From contig JAMYGW020000008.1 of assembly GCA_025617375.2 (NCBI GenBank), forward strand, positions 248,001 to 312,000: 64,000 bases of DNA, written 5' to 3'. The notes under the pieces were generated by a model. It worked only from the letters and a program-made list of their open reading frames with translations, was not told the origin of the DNA and did no database searches. Made by a program: the position numbers and the translations under genes. Source of the stretch: Acarospora socialis. Lineage: Eukaryota; Ascomycota; Lecanoromycetes; Acarosporales; Acarosporaceae. Shown here piece after piece: positions 51,796 to 63,948 of the stretch; positions within the stretch are counted from its first letter, which is position 1, and every line of letters starts with the position of its first letter.

Positions 51796-51987
51796 CATTA
51801 TAAATAAACTAGTTGCTTAAATGTGTTTTGTGACTGTGGTTCATCAGATTACTTAGTAATCTCACTGTTGTTATAAACTTATGATTAATTACTAGATGTG
51901 AAAAAAATCTAACTAGATATATAGTTAGATCTTTGCTCAGAGCTTAGAAAATCAATTCATCTTTTTTACACATAATGAGTTCTAATA
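51796..51987 (+). repeat. Gypsy W 3' LTR
   Basis: About 192 bp. It is uninterrupted and matches the split 5' LTR (31900-32042 plus 38279-38330), so it also proves the Gypsy-3 insertion point. It is followed by TCTTG. Confidence 0.85.
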
Positions 51988-52037
51988 TCTTGCTTAAATA
52001 AACACTAGAGAATTAGCATCTCAAAGAAAAAAAATAA

Positions 52038-52368
52038 TGTTACAATCATACTTTAAAAGAAAAAGACACAGAGATCTAAATTCAGAAGTTTCTTTAAAGA
52101 ATATATGTCTTGACAGTGAGAACACATCAAGTATAATGCTTAATGAAGCATGCAATAGTGCTCAGAATACTATCAGCACAAGTGATATAATGATGCACTA
52201 AGTTTGCAAGATAGTCTTTTAGTATATAGTAGAATTGATTTTTATCAAAATCATTATATGAGTGAATGAAAGATGTAATTGCTAAGAATCTATCTATGAA
52301 AAATTCTGTCTATATATCTATAAAAGTGTCTTTCATATTTAACAATCTAATTTAAGTTCATAACAACA
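52038..52368 (+). repeat. Gypsy-2 3' LTR
   Basis: Starts TGTTACAATCATACTTT after the same upstream sequence (actagagaattagcat) that precedes the Gypsy-1 3' LTR. Its middle is unlike the Gypsy-1/3/4 LTRs. Its last bases CAACA were duplicated by Gypsy-4, so the exact end (52365 or 52368) is uncertain. Confidence 0.75.
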
Positions 52369-52730
52369 TGTTATGATCATACTCTGTAAGAAAGAAACTC
52401 ATAGATTTATGTTTCAAAGTTTACTCAAAGTGTGTACAAGAAGAACTGCTAAACAGCAATCACATAACAATATAACAGCTTAATGATGAGCAGATGAGCT
52501 GAGAACTCAATTTCTCAATATTAAAACATTAAAACATCAAGAATGCTCAATGCAGAGACATTGAGCTCATTCTATATAGTAAGATTGTTTCTTTTATGAA
52601 AACAATTGTGTTTAACTTAAATAACAATCTAAAAATAAAGATCAGAATCATTTCAGATTACATTTTTATATCAATAAGCACAAATTCTTAGTTCTTATAC
52701 AAGAGAAATCTTCTGTGAGAACATTACACT
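52369..52730 (+). repeat. Gypsy-4 5' LTR
   Basis: 362 bp starting TGTTATGATCATACTCTG and ending CATTACA. Confidence 0.93.
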
Positions 52731-55700
52731 TTGAATACTTTTACAATATAAAAAGTATGATGTTTAACACACAGAAGAATGTCTCAATTTTGTTCTTAAA
52801 ATAAGTTCAGATGAACTCATCTTTATTATTTACTCTGAATAAAATGATGACACAATCAACAATGATGTCAGCTCAAATTATACAACTATTTCTGAGTGCA
52901 TCTAAAATACAAATATCAAATATTTTTAATGAAGAATGAGAAAAACTGTGAGTCTTTGTGACAAAACTTGATCTGTATATTGAATTCAATCAATTAAAGT
53001 TTTAAATCAATCAAGAAAAGACATTGTTTGCAATAATCTATCTCATGAATGTAGTCTTCAATTAAGTTAATCTCAAACTGCATAAATTTCTGAAAAAAGA
53101 GTATGAAGAATGTAACACAAACAAAGAGTTAATGTTTAATGACTATAGACAATTCAAGAAAGAATTAAGAAAAATCTTCAGAATCAATAAAAAATAATAA
53201 TAAAGAAACAGATTTATATTTTATAACAGAGTGAATCAGCAGCAATATATATCACTGAGTTTCAATGATTAGCAGCACTTATCAGATGAGATAATGAAGT
53301 ACTTATTTATCAGTACTATTGTGAATTGAGAAAGTTCATCAAAGACAAAATAGTCTGAGCAAAACAATCAGACAATCTTTAAAAAATAATTAATCTGAGT
53401 ATTAATATCAACAGTCATCAATGAAAACAACAGATGAAACAAAAAAAATATTGAATGTTATTTATGATAAAAAATCAAGAAGAAAGCTTCTGATTGTGAA
53501 TGAAGTGATATGTTTTATTAATAAAATATGAAGAAACAAACTTTATAAATCTCAATATGATCAAGAAACATCATCAAAAGTTATAAAAAACTAAATAAAC
53601 AGAGTTTGAATGTCAATCAGAGTGATTCACTAAGTCTTAGACAATACTGTGAAATGAGATGCAAATATGTTACAATTGTAAAAAACTCAAATATTTTGTT
53701 CAAGAATGTAACAGATCTTGAGTGAAAAGAAAAAATATTGCAGTAACAGTCAAAAAAAATACATGTATAATACATAATGCTCTCAGCTGAACAATCTGTT
53801 ACAATAATATGTGCAGAGTACACATAAGTATAAAAGATGAAGCTCAATAATACTTTCAGAAATTGTGTAAAGATGTAAGAGACAGATACAACATAATAAA
53901 TTAACTGATTTATAAAAAAGAATTAGTTATTCTTACAAAAGAATATATCAAGAAAAATGTTCTTAATGTTAAGATTGAAGAGACTGATACTTAAGAAACT
54001 CAGATAGAAAAAAATTACAATAATAATATTTAACAGACATTGAATTTGAACATAAATCAGAAAGAAATTGATAAATAAAAAATCAATATAAGATTAAAGA
54101 AAGTATATCAGCATTCTGAAAATCAATGCTGAGCATTGTAAAAAGAAAAGCTTCAGTTCAAGAAGTATAAACTTGAGTAAGAAGTGTAAATTTGAAAATG
54201 AAAAGCATAACACAAAAACATAAAAGAAAAAAAGACATACAATCAGCTAAAAAAGCTGATGATAACTGTTAAAGATAAATGTCTCAACAGCAACAATGCT
54301 GAATTGTCAAAATTTCTTGTTTGAAAAACAAAGAGTCATAAAATTAAAATATACTTATCTGAGAAATATATTATACAGAATGAAGACAGATGAATTTTCA
54401 ATGAAAAATATATATTATTTGAATTTCTGCAAAGAGTAAAAATCTTTAAGAGTCAATTGCAAATGAAATATGATCAGTATAAATTTCAACTACATTTAAA
54501 AAGATATATTGAGCAGTACAATCTAAAGTATGCAAATCTTATGATCAAAAGAAAATTTAAATGATTTTAAGAACTTTGAAGATGAACTGAGAACTTAAGA
54601 AAGTCAAAAAACAAAAAGCTTTCTCAACAAGATTAGAGAATAAGAAGCTAGTAACATCTCAAAGAAATAACAACAGTCATTGAATATGAACTATGATTGA
54701 AATCAATGAACATCAGATTGATATATTGATAAATTTTGAAGTGAATAGCAACATTATAAACTGTAAAATTATTAATATGTTAGAATTGATAACACAGTGA
54801 GTGTACTATTCATTCAACATACAATTAGTCAATGAAGTCATAGAAAGAATTGAGAAGAAAATCTGTGTGAAAGTTTTAATTTTTGAAAACTCACAAAAAA
54901 TAACATTCAATGTTACAGAGTCAATCAGATATGATGCAATGCTAGAAATATTTTAATTATGCAAAAAGAACTCAAGAATTGACTGAGTTACAAAAAAGAT
55001 ATGCACAGTTAAAAACACATATGAGATTTCTGAACAATCAAAGATGAGTTTATCAGAGTATAAGTTATGAAATCATGAGATACTGCTATTGAATGAAAAG
55101 TAATTTAAGTGAATGTCATTATACTCAATGAGCAAGAATCAGCTCAAGAAAGTCAGAATTTATTTTGATGAGAATTTCAAGAAAAAATTCATAAAATCAT
55201 CAAAATCATTGACAGAATATCTGATTATGTTTGTATCAAAAAAAAATGATAAGAAATAATTATGTGTTAATTACAGACAACTCAACAAGATAACTCATCA
55301 AGACAGTTATTCTCTACTATTGATAAAAGAGTTGCAAAATTAATTAAACAAAACTAAGTGATTCACAAGTTTAGATCTTAAAGAGACATACTATTAAGTT
55401 AAAATGAAAAAAGATAAAGAATGAAAGACAGCATTCTGAATAAAATATAAACATTATAAGTATATTATTATGTTATTTAAACTGAAAAACATTTCTGTCA
55501 TCTTTCAAAGATTAATCAATGATATATTGAGAGAATATCTTAATGATTTTGTAATTACATATCTTGACAATATTTTAATATATTTAAAGAATCTTGAGAA
55601 ACATCATGAACATATGTGCAAAATATTAGTAAGACTCAATGAGTGAGCTCTGTATATGAAAAAGTCAAAGAGTAGATTTAAAATTAAGAAAGTTAAATTT

Positions 55701-57769
55701 TTAAACTATATAATTCAATCTAAACAGATCAAGAAGAATTTAAAGAAGACAGAAGTAGTCAAAAACTGATTAATACTGAGATAAATTAAGAAAGTACAGA
55801 TCTTTTTAAAGTTAACAAATTATTATCAGAAATTTATATTAAACTATGCAAGAATCATGAAATCATTAACATGTTTAACACACAAAAACAAAAAATAACA
55901 TTGAGATGAGAAGCAGAAGAACACATTTCACATATTAAAGAGAAATTTTAGTGAAACAGCACATCTGAGAATACTCAATTCAATATATGAAAAGACATTA
56001 AAAACAGATGTCTTAAATTTCACAATAAACATATATCTATATCAGATTAAGAATGAGCAGCAGAAATTCATAGTATATCAATTTAAAAAATTATCAGAAT
56101 TCAAGAAAAAATATAAGATTTATGACAAGAAACTTTTTGCAATAGTAAAAGCACTGCAAAATTGAAGATCTTATCTTGCAGAAACAAGTAAGTCAATTTA
56201 GATTTATATGAATCATAAAAATCTGAGAAACTTCATAATGACAAAACAACTCAATCAACAACAGATTTGTTGAACAGAACAGTTGACAGACTATGAATTT
56301 CAGATATATTACAAGAAAAATAATGAAAATGACAGAATAAATGTCTTAAACAGACAATCTGATTATAAAAATATACAGACAGTATACATCAGAATTTTAA
56401 GTGAAGACAATGAAGAAATTTTCACAAAGAATTTAGCAGCAATGCACAAAATAGAGCAAACTTTCTTAACAGATAAAGAATTCATCAAAATATATCATTA
56501 CAACAGAACTGAAAAACATCTAGAAGTCAAATGCACTGAGAACTTAGTGTGAAGAAGACACAACATTAACAATTTTAAAAATTAAGTCATCAAAATGATT
56601 GCTGTGTGCAATTCATGTTGAAGAAATAAGATCAATTAAAACAAACAATATGATGAAGTAACATAACTAAATACATCAGATGCATTATGAAAGTCAATTA
56701 TCATGAACTTCATTGTAAAGTTATCACTGTCAAAAGATTCAGCATAAAGAATGAAATTCAATAATATATTGATCATAATGAATAGATTGATTAAATATAC
56801 AATGTTCATTTCATTTAAAAAAATCACAACAACATCAGTATTGACACACATTATACTGCAAGAATTAATTAACAATCATAAACTATTAAAAGAATTTATC
56901 ATCAATAGAGACAAACTGTTTACAAGCAAATTTTGAAAAACACTTACAACAGAACTTGAAATAAAACATAAAATGTTGATAGTATATCATTCACAGATAG
57001 ATGAACAAAGTGAGTAGATGAATTAAACAGTGAAAATATACTTAAAACATTATGTCAACAAAAATCAGAATGACTGAATATGACTGTTGTCAATGATACA
57101 GTTTGTGTACAACAACACAAAAAACAAAATCATGAAAAAAACATCTTTTTATGTGAATTATGACTATAATCTGAAGATATAACAAGATTTCAAAGAACAT
57201 GAATCATAAAGTCAAAAAGCAATTCTGAATATTGCTCAGATAAAAAAACTGCATTAAAATCTAATGAAATGAATCAGACAGCAGACAGAACAAACAATAA
57301 AGACAAGATCATTTAAAGAAAAAAAGAAGATATACTTAAAAACAAACAACATATAAATTAAAGAAAGAAACAAGAAGCTGAAAAATAAGAGTATTGAATC
57401 ATTCAAGATCATATGAAACATTAAGAAATTAAGTTATGAATTAAATATATTCAAGAAAATGAAAATACACTCAGTATTTCACACATTCATGCTACAGCAC
57501 TGCAATCAGTTCATATTACTTTAAATTACTGAAACATCTGTTAAACTCAAAGAAGAATATAAAATTAAGAACATTTTAAAAAGAAGAATGATTAATGAGA
57601 AAATTCACTATCTTGTAAAATGAAAAGATTATAACATCTCAGAAAATATCTGAAAATTCAGAGAAAATTTTAAGAACTGTATAAGATCACTTCAATATTT
57701 TAAAAAAAGAAGTTGATACTGATTCAGAAGAATGATAACATTAAGTTAATAAGTTATTTTATTTGTTAA

Positions 57770-58173
57770 TTATCAAAAGAATTTTCTTCATTCTCAATTT
57801 CATCATTATCACTATTAAGTTCAACAACAAGACAGTCAGTCTTCTGTATGATATGATGATCTGTTTAATTTAAAGTTTTTTGAAAATGCATTATTTTGAC
57901 AGCAAGAATATCAAGAACTGTATTTGCATCATTTATTTTTTTTTGAAGAAAAAGACAAGTTCTGTTGAGAGACTTTTACAAAACTGCAATGTATGAATGA
58001 CTGCAGCAAGTATACTTATTGCATTTTGATTTTTCATCAATCATAACAAAGCAATTAAGACTGTGAACAGTACAGAATTTATAAGAAAATGTGATAAGAC
58101 TATCACTGAGTTGAATTTTCTTTGCAATTCTTAAATGATTGAAATTTTTAGAAAGCATCATTACTGACAACAA
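57770..58173 (-). pseudogene. Antisense Cys-rich / coiled-coil frame of Gypsy-4
   Basis: Open at 57976-58173 (start MLSVMMLSKNFNHLRIAKK) with CTVHSLNCF and a later CCSH. It continues as the coiled-coil-like part and acidic NSDNDEIENEE end towards 57770. It aligns closely with the Gypsy-1 and Gypsy-3 versions. Confidence 0.65.
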
Positions 58174-58235
58174 ATTTCTTATATACTCTCACTTAAATAA
58201 ATTCTAGAGAACTAACATCTGAAGAAAAAGAATAA

Positions 58236-58595
58236 TGTTATGATTATATTTTGTAAAAAAGAAACTTGCAGATTTATGCTTTGAAGTTCACTTGAAGCAT
58301 ATATGAGAAGAACTGTTAAACAGCAATTACATAATAATATAATGACTTAATGATGAACAAACAAGCTGAGAACTTAATTTTTCAACATTAAGACATCAAA
58401 ACATCAAGAGTGCTCAACACAGAAACATTGAGCTCACTTTATATAGTAGAATTGTTTTTTTTATGAAAATGATCATGTTCAACTTAAATAACAATCTAAG
58501 AATAAAGATCAGAATCATTTCAGATCACATTTTTATATCAATAAGCACAAACTCTTAGTTCTTATACAAGAGAAATCTCTCATGAAAATATTATA
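58236..58595 (+). repeat. Gypsy-4 3' LTR
   Basis: 360 bp starting TGTTATGATTATATTTTG, followed by the CAACA duplication. Confidence 0.93.
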
Positions 58596-58600
58596 CAACA

Positions 58601-58680
58601 ATAAAATTGCAAACTGACCTGATGAATCATGATTACAGAACATGTCTAAGTAACTAATCTATCTGTAACAATCTGTTCTT
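58601..58680 (-). repeat. Partial 3' LTR of Gypsy U
   Basis: Reverse complement begins TGTTACAGATAGATTAGTTA and follows the W LTR start. The rest is cut off at the Gypsy-2/Gypsy-4 boundary, so Gypsy-2 may have inserted into this LTR. Confidence 0.65.
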
Positions 58681-58950
58681 CATTGAAGAAAGTTGATAAT
58701 CTTGTTGAAATAAGTATAGACAATACAGCAATGCAGATGATGAGTAAGAAAACAAAATAAATAAAATGATGAAGTCTTCAACAAGAAGTGTGTAGCTCAA
58801 CTGTTTTAAGCAATGAGATGATGTAATGTTATGTAGATGATGACTAGATGAATTTTTTTGTTGTTTTTTGCTTATAATTCACTATCAGATTCTTTGTGTT
58901 CTTTAAGTCTTCAATGTTATATCATGTGTCATGACTATGATTATATTCTT

Positions 58951-59268
58951 TCAATGCACTAGATATTGTGTAGTGAACTTATCACAATCATGTTGAGTTA
59001 TACACTTCTGAAGAAGATGCTCAATTTTGTAAAATAAAATGATATTAATGTTGTCATTAAATGCTTTGTTTTCAATAAATAAAGAATTCATGTTTATTTG
59101 ACAGTTGTAGAGATTATGATCTGATGAAATTATCAATTTTAATTGAGCAATCAATACAACAGAATGAATATACATAGTGAAAGATAGATTTAAACAGTAA
59201 ATTAGCTTGTTGATGTGCTTTAGTACTTGAAATAAGTCAATGTGTTGATTTGACAGCTTGTAGTTCAA
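58951..59268 (-). pseudogene. Gypsy U integrase C-terminal / pre-chromodomain frame
   Basis: 105 residues open. YKLSNQHIDLFQVLKHINKL and YCLNLSFTMYIHSVVLIAQL correspond to the SH3-like domain after the integrase core (usual plan: KL...GPF.V...I....YRL.LP.....HPVF). The chromodomain start (YKIEHLLQKCI) follows. Confidence 0.75.
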
Positions 59269-62200
59269 TAATTCTGAGATGATATATCTGTAAAAAAGTC
59301 ATAGATATGTCATTGAATCTGACTCAAGTATAACAAACTGATGTCTTGTGTCATAATAAGATTTAATAATTGCATTAATAAAAGCAACAGTCTGTTCTGT
59401 CTCTTCTTGATAGATTTGATAAAGTTTGCTGTAATTCTCAGATGTAATATCAATGAGAATATTAAAAGTATTGTTTGTTTAAAAGCTGTAAACTAGTTTG
59501 TTTGAAGCATAGCTAATAAATAAACTCTAACTGTTATTAAGATGATCTTGCAGATACAATAGCATCATGATGAAGACTTTGTCAGAATGTACTGTTAGAA
59601 AGTATTGAAGTGCAATTTTAATCATTTGATTTGTGCATTTGAACTGACTGTTGATTTAAGAATGATAAGCTGTGAAAGTAAAAAGTTTAGTATTTAAATG
59701 CTTAAAGATTAAGTGTCAAAAGAATGACAAGATTTTTTCATCTTAATCACTGATGATTTAATGTGATATGTTTCAATCATGTTTTATTAAGTTGAACAAT
59801 AAAATATTCACTCAATTTATCACTGTATAAATGAATTTATTGAGTAGCAGCAGTACTTATTTGATGAATTTATCAGTAATAATAAGAAAATTGTCATACT
59901 CAGATGAAGATGAGCTGATTAATAAGATGAAAACAAAGTTTATGATAATTGTGTAAAATGAAATGATAAAAGTAAATATTAAGTTAAGTGAGTCATACAG
60001 CAGATGTCACTTTATCTGATTTAACTGACATTTCAGATGGTGTAAGATATAGATCTTTAGTCATTAAATAAGTTTTTTCATGAATAATGAAACAGATATT
60101 TGATCATAGATTCTGTGAAATTCACTGTAATGTTGTTGATTGTGTGTGAGTTTGAATATTTCTTTTTTGAATTGCAATGAGATGCATAGTCATTCATGCT
60201 CATCAATGTCATCAACATAGTAAATTAAATTATTACAATAGGTGAAGCATAATTCAGATGATTATTTCATGATATTTTTGTTGTAAATTGTGTTTAAATT
60301 GCAGATTGAGTCATTTTGATGAGATTGATTTGTCAGTTTGATCATATGTAGTATTTACTTTTATTAAGATTCATCTTCATACATGTTTTGAAGACATTTC
60401 TTAAAGTTGTTAATCAGTTTTATCAGTGTGACATGATAAAATTCTATAACTAGATCACTAAGAATATTGATGTTATTAGTTTTCTTCTTATTGCTCATAG
60501 TATTTAGTAATCTTGACAGAACATTAAGAATGAGATGAATTTTCTTAGATCAATGTCAAATATCTAAATTAAATTAACTGAAATACTTTAATGCTCATAT
60601 CAGATGTAAATTGAGTTTATTTATTGAAATAGTTGTGATAAGATGAGTTTAATGAGCAATTAATATTGTTATCAAGTGATTCATAAACACTATGATGCTT
60701 TTAGTGACAGATTCAATAAAATGTCTTGTTTTGCAAATTACTCATATCAGATCTGCAGTTTTCATTTTGATGAGTCAGTAATTTCTTTCAGTGAGCATTA
60801 AAAGTTTGCTAAGAAAAAGTATAGATTGAATTTTATAATGTGAAAACTTTGCAGTCTTATTGTTGAGATTCTCTTCAATATAATAGATCACTGCTTCAAA
60901 CTCATATTGTTTGAATGCATTCACATCTATATACAATTAGCAAGTAGAATTAAAATGAACTAGAAAGATTGAAGTTGTGAATAGATTCTGTAAGATTTTG
61001 AAAACATGTACTTCTTTTAAGATAGAGATGTCAACTAGAACATATTTAATATGCTGTTTTTGTGCAGTACTCTTTGCTAATGAAGTTTTCAACAATATTG
61101 TTATATGAATTTGCAAGAGAACAGTGATTTAAGTGAAATATAATATATAGAATTGCAGTCAGTCAATAAGATCAAGATAAGTTGAAAGAATCTTGAGCAT
61201 TAAAGAAAATTAAAGATCAGCTATGATCTGAATCTTTTCAGATGCAATAATTAGATTTAAAGCATCTATTCATTGATTTAAAAGTGTAACAGTAAAATAA
61301 TCTAAATATAACTTCTTAGATTCAAGACTAATATCTAATTTCTAAAACAACTGAAATATCTGATGCAGATGATTGACATGTTCATTCAGTATTTTTAAAA
61401 AGATAATGATGTCATCAACATAGTTATATACAAAGATATAAAAGATTCAAAGAATTCAATTTATTTATCATTGTACTTAAGAAAAAGAGTTTTAGTAATT
61501 CATAACAGTGATATTGAAGTAATTTTGATTCTGATGTGAAACTACTGTAAACTTAGAATGATTCACTGAATTGATTAATTATTGATAGAAAAATGAGACA
61601 CAATTCACTGTGAATATATACTGACAGCTTCAAACTGCATAGATAATATCAGTTTATAGAGATAAAAATAAAAGTTTGCCTGAAAGATTCAGTTTAATCT
61701 CTGTATATTTACAATATTATGTTTTTTTTATTTTGCTGTGTCATTAAACTGTATCACAGTTTTTCATATGATGAAGACTGAAAAGTCAAATGAAGTAGAT
61801 TGAGTTGATTATTTCATTTGCTCTTGTGCATGTAATTCATCAAATTTCTCATCAACTAGTTAACATGCTTCATCATCAAGTGAATAAACTCATTTTAATA
61901 ATTTTGTGTCTTTTCAGTTTTGCTTGAGCAACATTTGTAAATAGTTTAATTCAGATATATTCACTATTTTATTGTGATTATATTACAGATCTAAGTAAGT
62001 TTTCATGACATCAATGATTGTTATGATGTTGTTTGATGTACTGTATATTGTAATACTATTAAATAGATGAGTTTTGAGCACATTGATGCAAGACTTAAAC
62101 AGATGAAGCACAAGAAATTTAAGATTCTCAACTTTGTCTACATAGCAATCTTCTTTCTTATATTCAGTGACAACATTCAGACAGACATGTAATAATTTAT

Positions 62201-62439
62201 TATATTGATAAATTCATTGTTTTGAACATGAATGTGAGAGAAATTGATGTTAATCACATGATTATATGTCTCTGAGTAGATAGAATAAAATATTAGATCT
62301 TGATTATTAAATAAGAATTGTCAATCTGTCTTGACTAAGACTAAATACATTGAGTGTGATGTCATCATGATTTTTGTGAAGACTCAAATGACTCATTGTA
62401 TGTAATTATTCTTTTATGACATTATGCTCAAATCTATCA

Positions 62440-63187
62440 ACAAGTTTTGACATTTCTTTATTATAATCTTTTGCAATAAAATATCTGTACTGATCTGTTC
62501 TGATTTTATGATATTTATATTGATAAGAAGATTAGTCTGAAAATTGTTAACAAGATAAATATCTTGCATAATATAAATCATAGTTACTTTTTCATTCAAG
62601 ATGTCTGATTAATAAATGCATAGATAAACATTGTTTTAATATTTGTGAGTACAACTGTCAATACTCTGTATTGTTATCTTGTCAAATATTTTCATAACAA
62701 TGACATTGAGTAGATATTTTTGAAGAAAAATTCTGTCAAGCAACAACATGATGCATTCTGTATTAAGACAGATAGATTTGTTGAAGTTTTTATTAAGATT
62801 GAATTGAAATCTTAATGTCATGTAATGTCAGTTGCAAAAATCACAGTCAGATTCATTGATTATATTGAATGTATTTAATTCAATGATGTTGATGACATAG
62901 ATAATTATATTATTTATACTTATCAAGTTAATGAGTATTGATGTTGTCTTAAGCTTGAATTTTGAGCTTAAGCTCTTAAAAATACTCTTCTTGATTTTTT
63001 TATAAGTTGAATGAATGTGCTGATGTAACTTGTTATTGAATTTGAAGATGATCTTGCACATGCAGCAAGCATAGATGCAAATGATATTTGTTTGTGTATG
63101 AAAAATATTAATGTAATAAGTTGATTTATTGAATACATCTGTGATCTTAATTGTGACAGTGATGTCATTGTGAACATAATTAATCAA
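62440..63187 (-). pseudogene. Gypsy U zinc-finger and protease region
   Basis: An upstream frame (63187-62828) holds CMCKIIFKFNNKLHQHIH, spaced as a C2H2 finger. The next frames hold SICLNTECIMLLLDR in the place of the retropepsin active site and NFQTNLLININII in the place of the second conserved block. Element Y's protease follows the same plan. Confidence 0.65.
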
Positions 63188-63948
63188 TTTGTAAAATATA
63201 TCTTTCTTGATATCTGTCTGATAGATATTCTCTTTATAATTATAGTTATATTTACTGATATATTCATAAGTAAGTTTTTGTCAGACTGATCAAACTGAGT
63301 CAATTTGTCATGATATGTTGATTAAGATCAAGTCAGTTGATAAGAATGAGACTGATATGAAGAATGTTGATTATTTTGATTGTATTGATGAGATTAATTA
63401 TTACACTCAGTGTACTCATTTTGAGAGTTAATATTGCTGAAGATGATTTGCAAAAACTGATGATAAGAGATTTGCTGCTGTGATAATGAGATGTTTATGT
63501 TGATATTGTATGAATAAGACAAATATAACTGATATAACTGATACAAACAATTGTAAGCTTGCTAATTCTGATAAGAAGTATAAGAAAATTAAGATGCTTG
63601 AAATTAATTATATAAGTGAAATAAGCAATTATCAAAAGTGTTATCTTGTTGTAAACACTGTTACTGCTGAGTTAATTGCACAGATGATAATCTGATAAAT
63701 TTAATATGACAATTGTACTTATTGTATTATATTTCTTTCATATTTTTCATATCTTCAATAAAGAAAAATATCATCATTAAAATACTAAATCATTGAATGC
63801 TTTCATACAGACTAAAGTCAAGTTTGTTTTATATTTATGTTAGCTAAACTGATACATTGATCATTTCAGCATTCTTGACATGTTATATAACATTGAACAC
63901 AAATTCAAAAGATTCACAGTTATTCTGAATGTTCTGAATTGTATAGCA

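Larger units (their letters stand above)
31900..51987 (+). mobile_element. Gypsy 'W': Ty3/Gypsy chromovirus split by Gypsy-3, Gypsy-6/LINE c/Copia-2 and V
   Basis: The target duplication is TTTTG (31895-31899) and TCTTG (51988-51992), differing by one C/T. The 5' LTR is 31900-38330, holding Gypsy-3. A presumed primer-binding site (gatagcatcaactg) is at 38335-38348, and gag-like sequence runs to 39246. The middle of the element, with most of RT, is absent where Gypsy-6, LINE c and Copia-2 sit. The end of the RT connection domain is at 47091-47414, RNase H at about 48960-49500, integrase at about 49830-50200, a chromodomain at about 50940-51140, a repeat-rich 3' region at 51190-51530 and the 3' LTR at about 51796-51987. 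It is broken. It belongs to the same family as U. Confidence 0.85.
30759..52368 (+). mobile_element. Gypsy-2: 3' half of a Ty3/Gypsy chromovirus, split by W
   Basis: Integrase C-terminal part (30759 to about 31060, LQFVYNNAKN near 30785) and chromodomain (about 31215-31370) are recognisable on the plus strand by alignment with Gypsy-1 and Gypsy-4. The 3' untranslated part runs to 31899, where W is inserted, and resumes at 51988 (gcttaaataaacactagag) into the 3' LTR at 52038. The 5' half (LTR, gag, PR, RT) is missing upstream of LINE copy b. A weak Cys-rich antisense frame (about 31860-31440, minus) corresponds to the one in Gypsy-1. It is broken many times. Confidence 0.8.
52369..58595 (+). 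mobile_element. Gypsy-4: complete but broken Ty3/Gypsy chromovirus
   Basis: The 6227-bp element has LTRs 52369-52730 and 58236-58595 and a perfect target duplication CAACA (52364-52368 and 58596-58600), at the end of the Gypsy-2 LTR. In order: gag (about 52850-53830) with a CYNCKK zinc knuckle near 53665; protease (about 54720-55010); RT (about 55090-55720); RNase H (about 55900-56340); integrase (about 56450-57380) and chromodomain (about 57540-57690, ISENI near 57636). It has the same plan and family as Gypsy-1 and Gypsy-3. Broken by many stops. Confidence 0.92.
58601..63948 (-). mobile_element. Gypsy 'U': Ty3/Gypsy chromovirus of the W family, minus strand
   Basis: Part of the 3' LTR is kept at 58601-58680, aligned by eye with the first 80 bases of the W LTR. 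Going leftwards along the element's sense direction: a C2H2-like finger (CCMCKIIFKFNNKLHQHIH near 63060), a retropepsin-like region (about 62800-62440), RT (YVDDIIIF near 61410), the connection region (about 61300-61130), RNase H (about 60960-60500), integrase (about 60400-59300) and a C-terminal SH3-like/chromodomain part (about 59268-58900). Its gag and 5' LTR lie outside the window or are displaced. It is broken, though the YVDD box and several longer frames survive. Confidence 0.85.

Noticed and set aside
58601-63948. Host gene with a C2H2 finger near 63060
   Set aside because: The finger is followed by retropepsin-like, RT, RNase H and integrase regions in Gypsy order on the same strand, so it belongs to element U.
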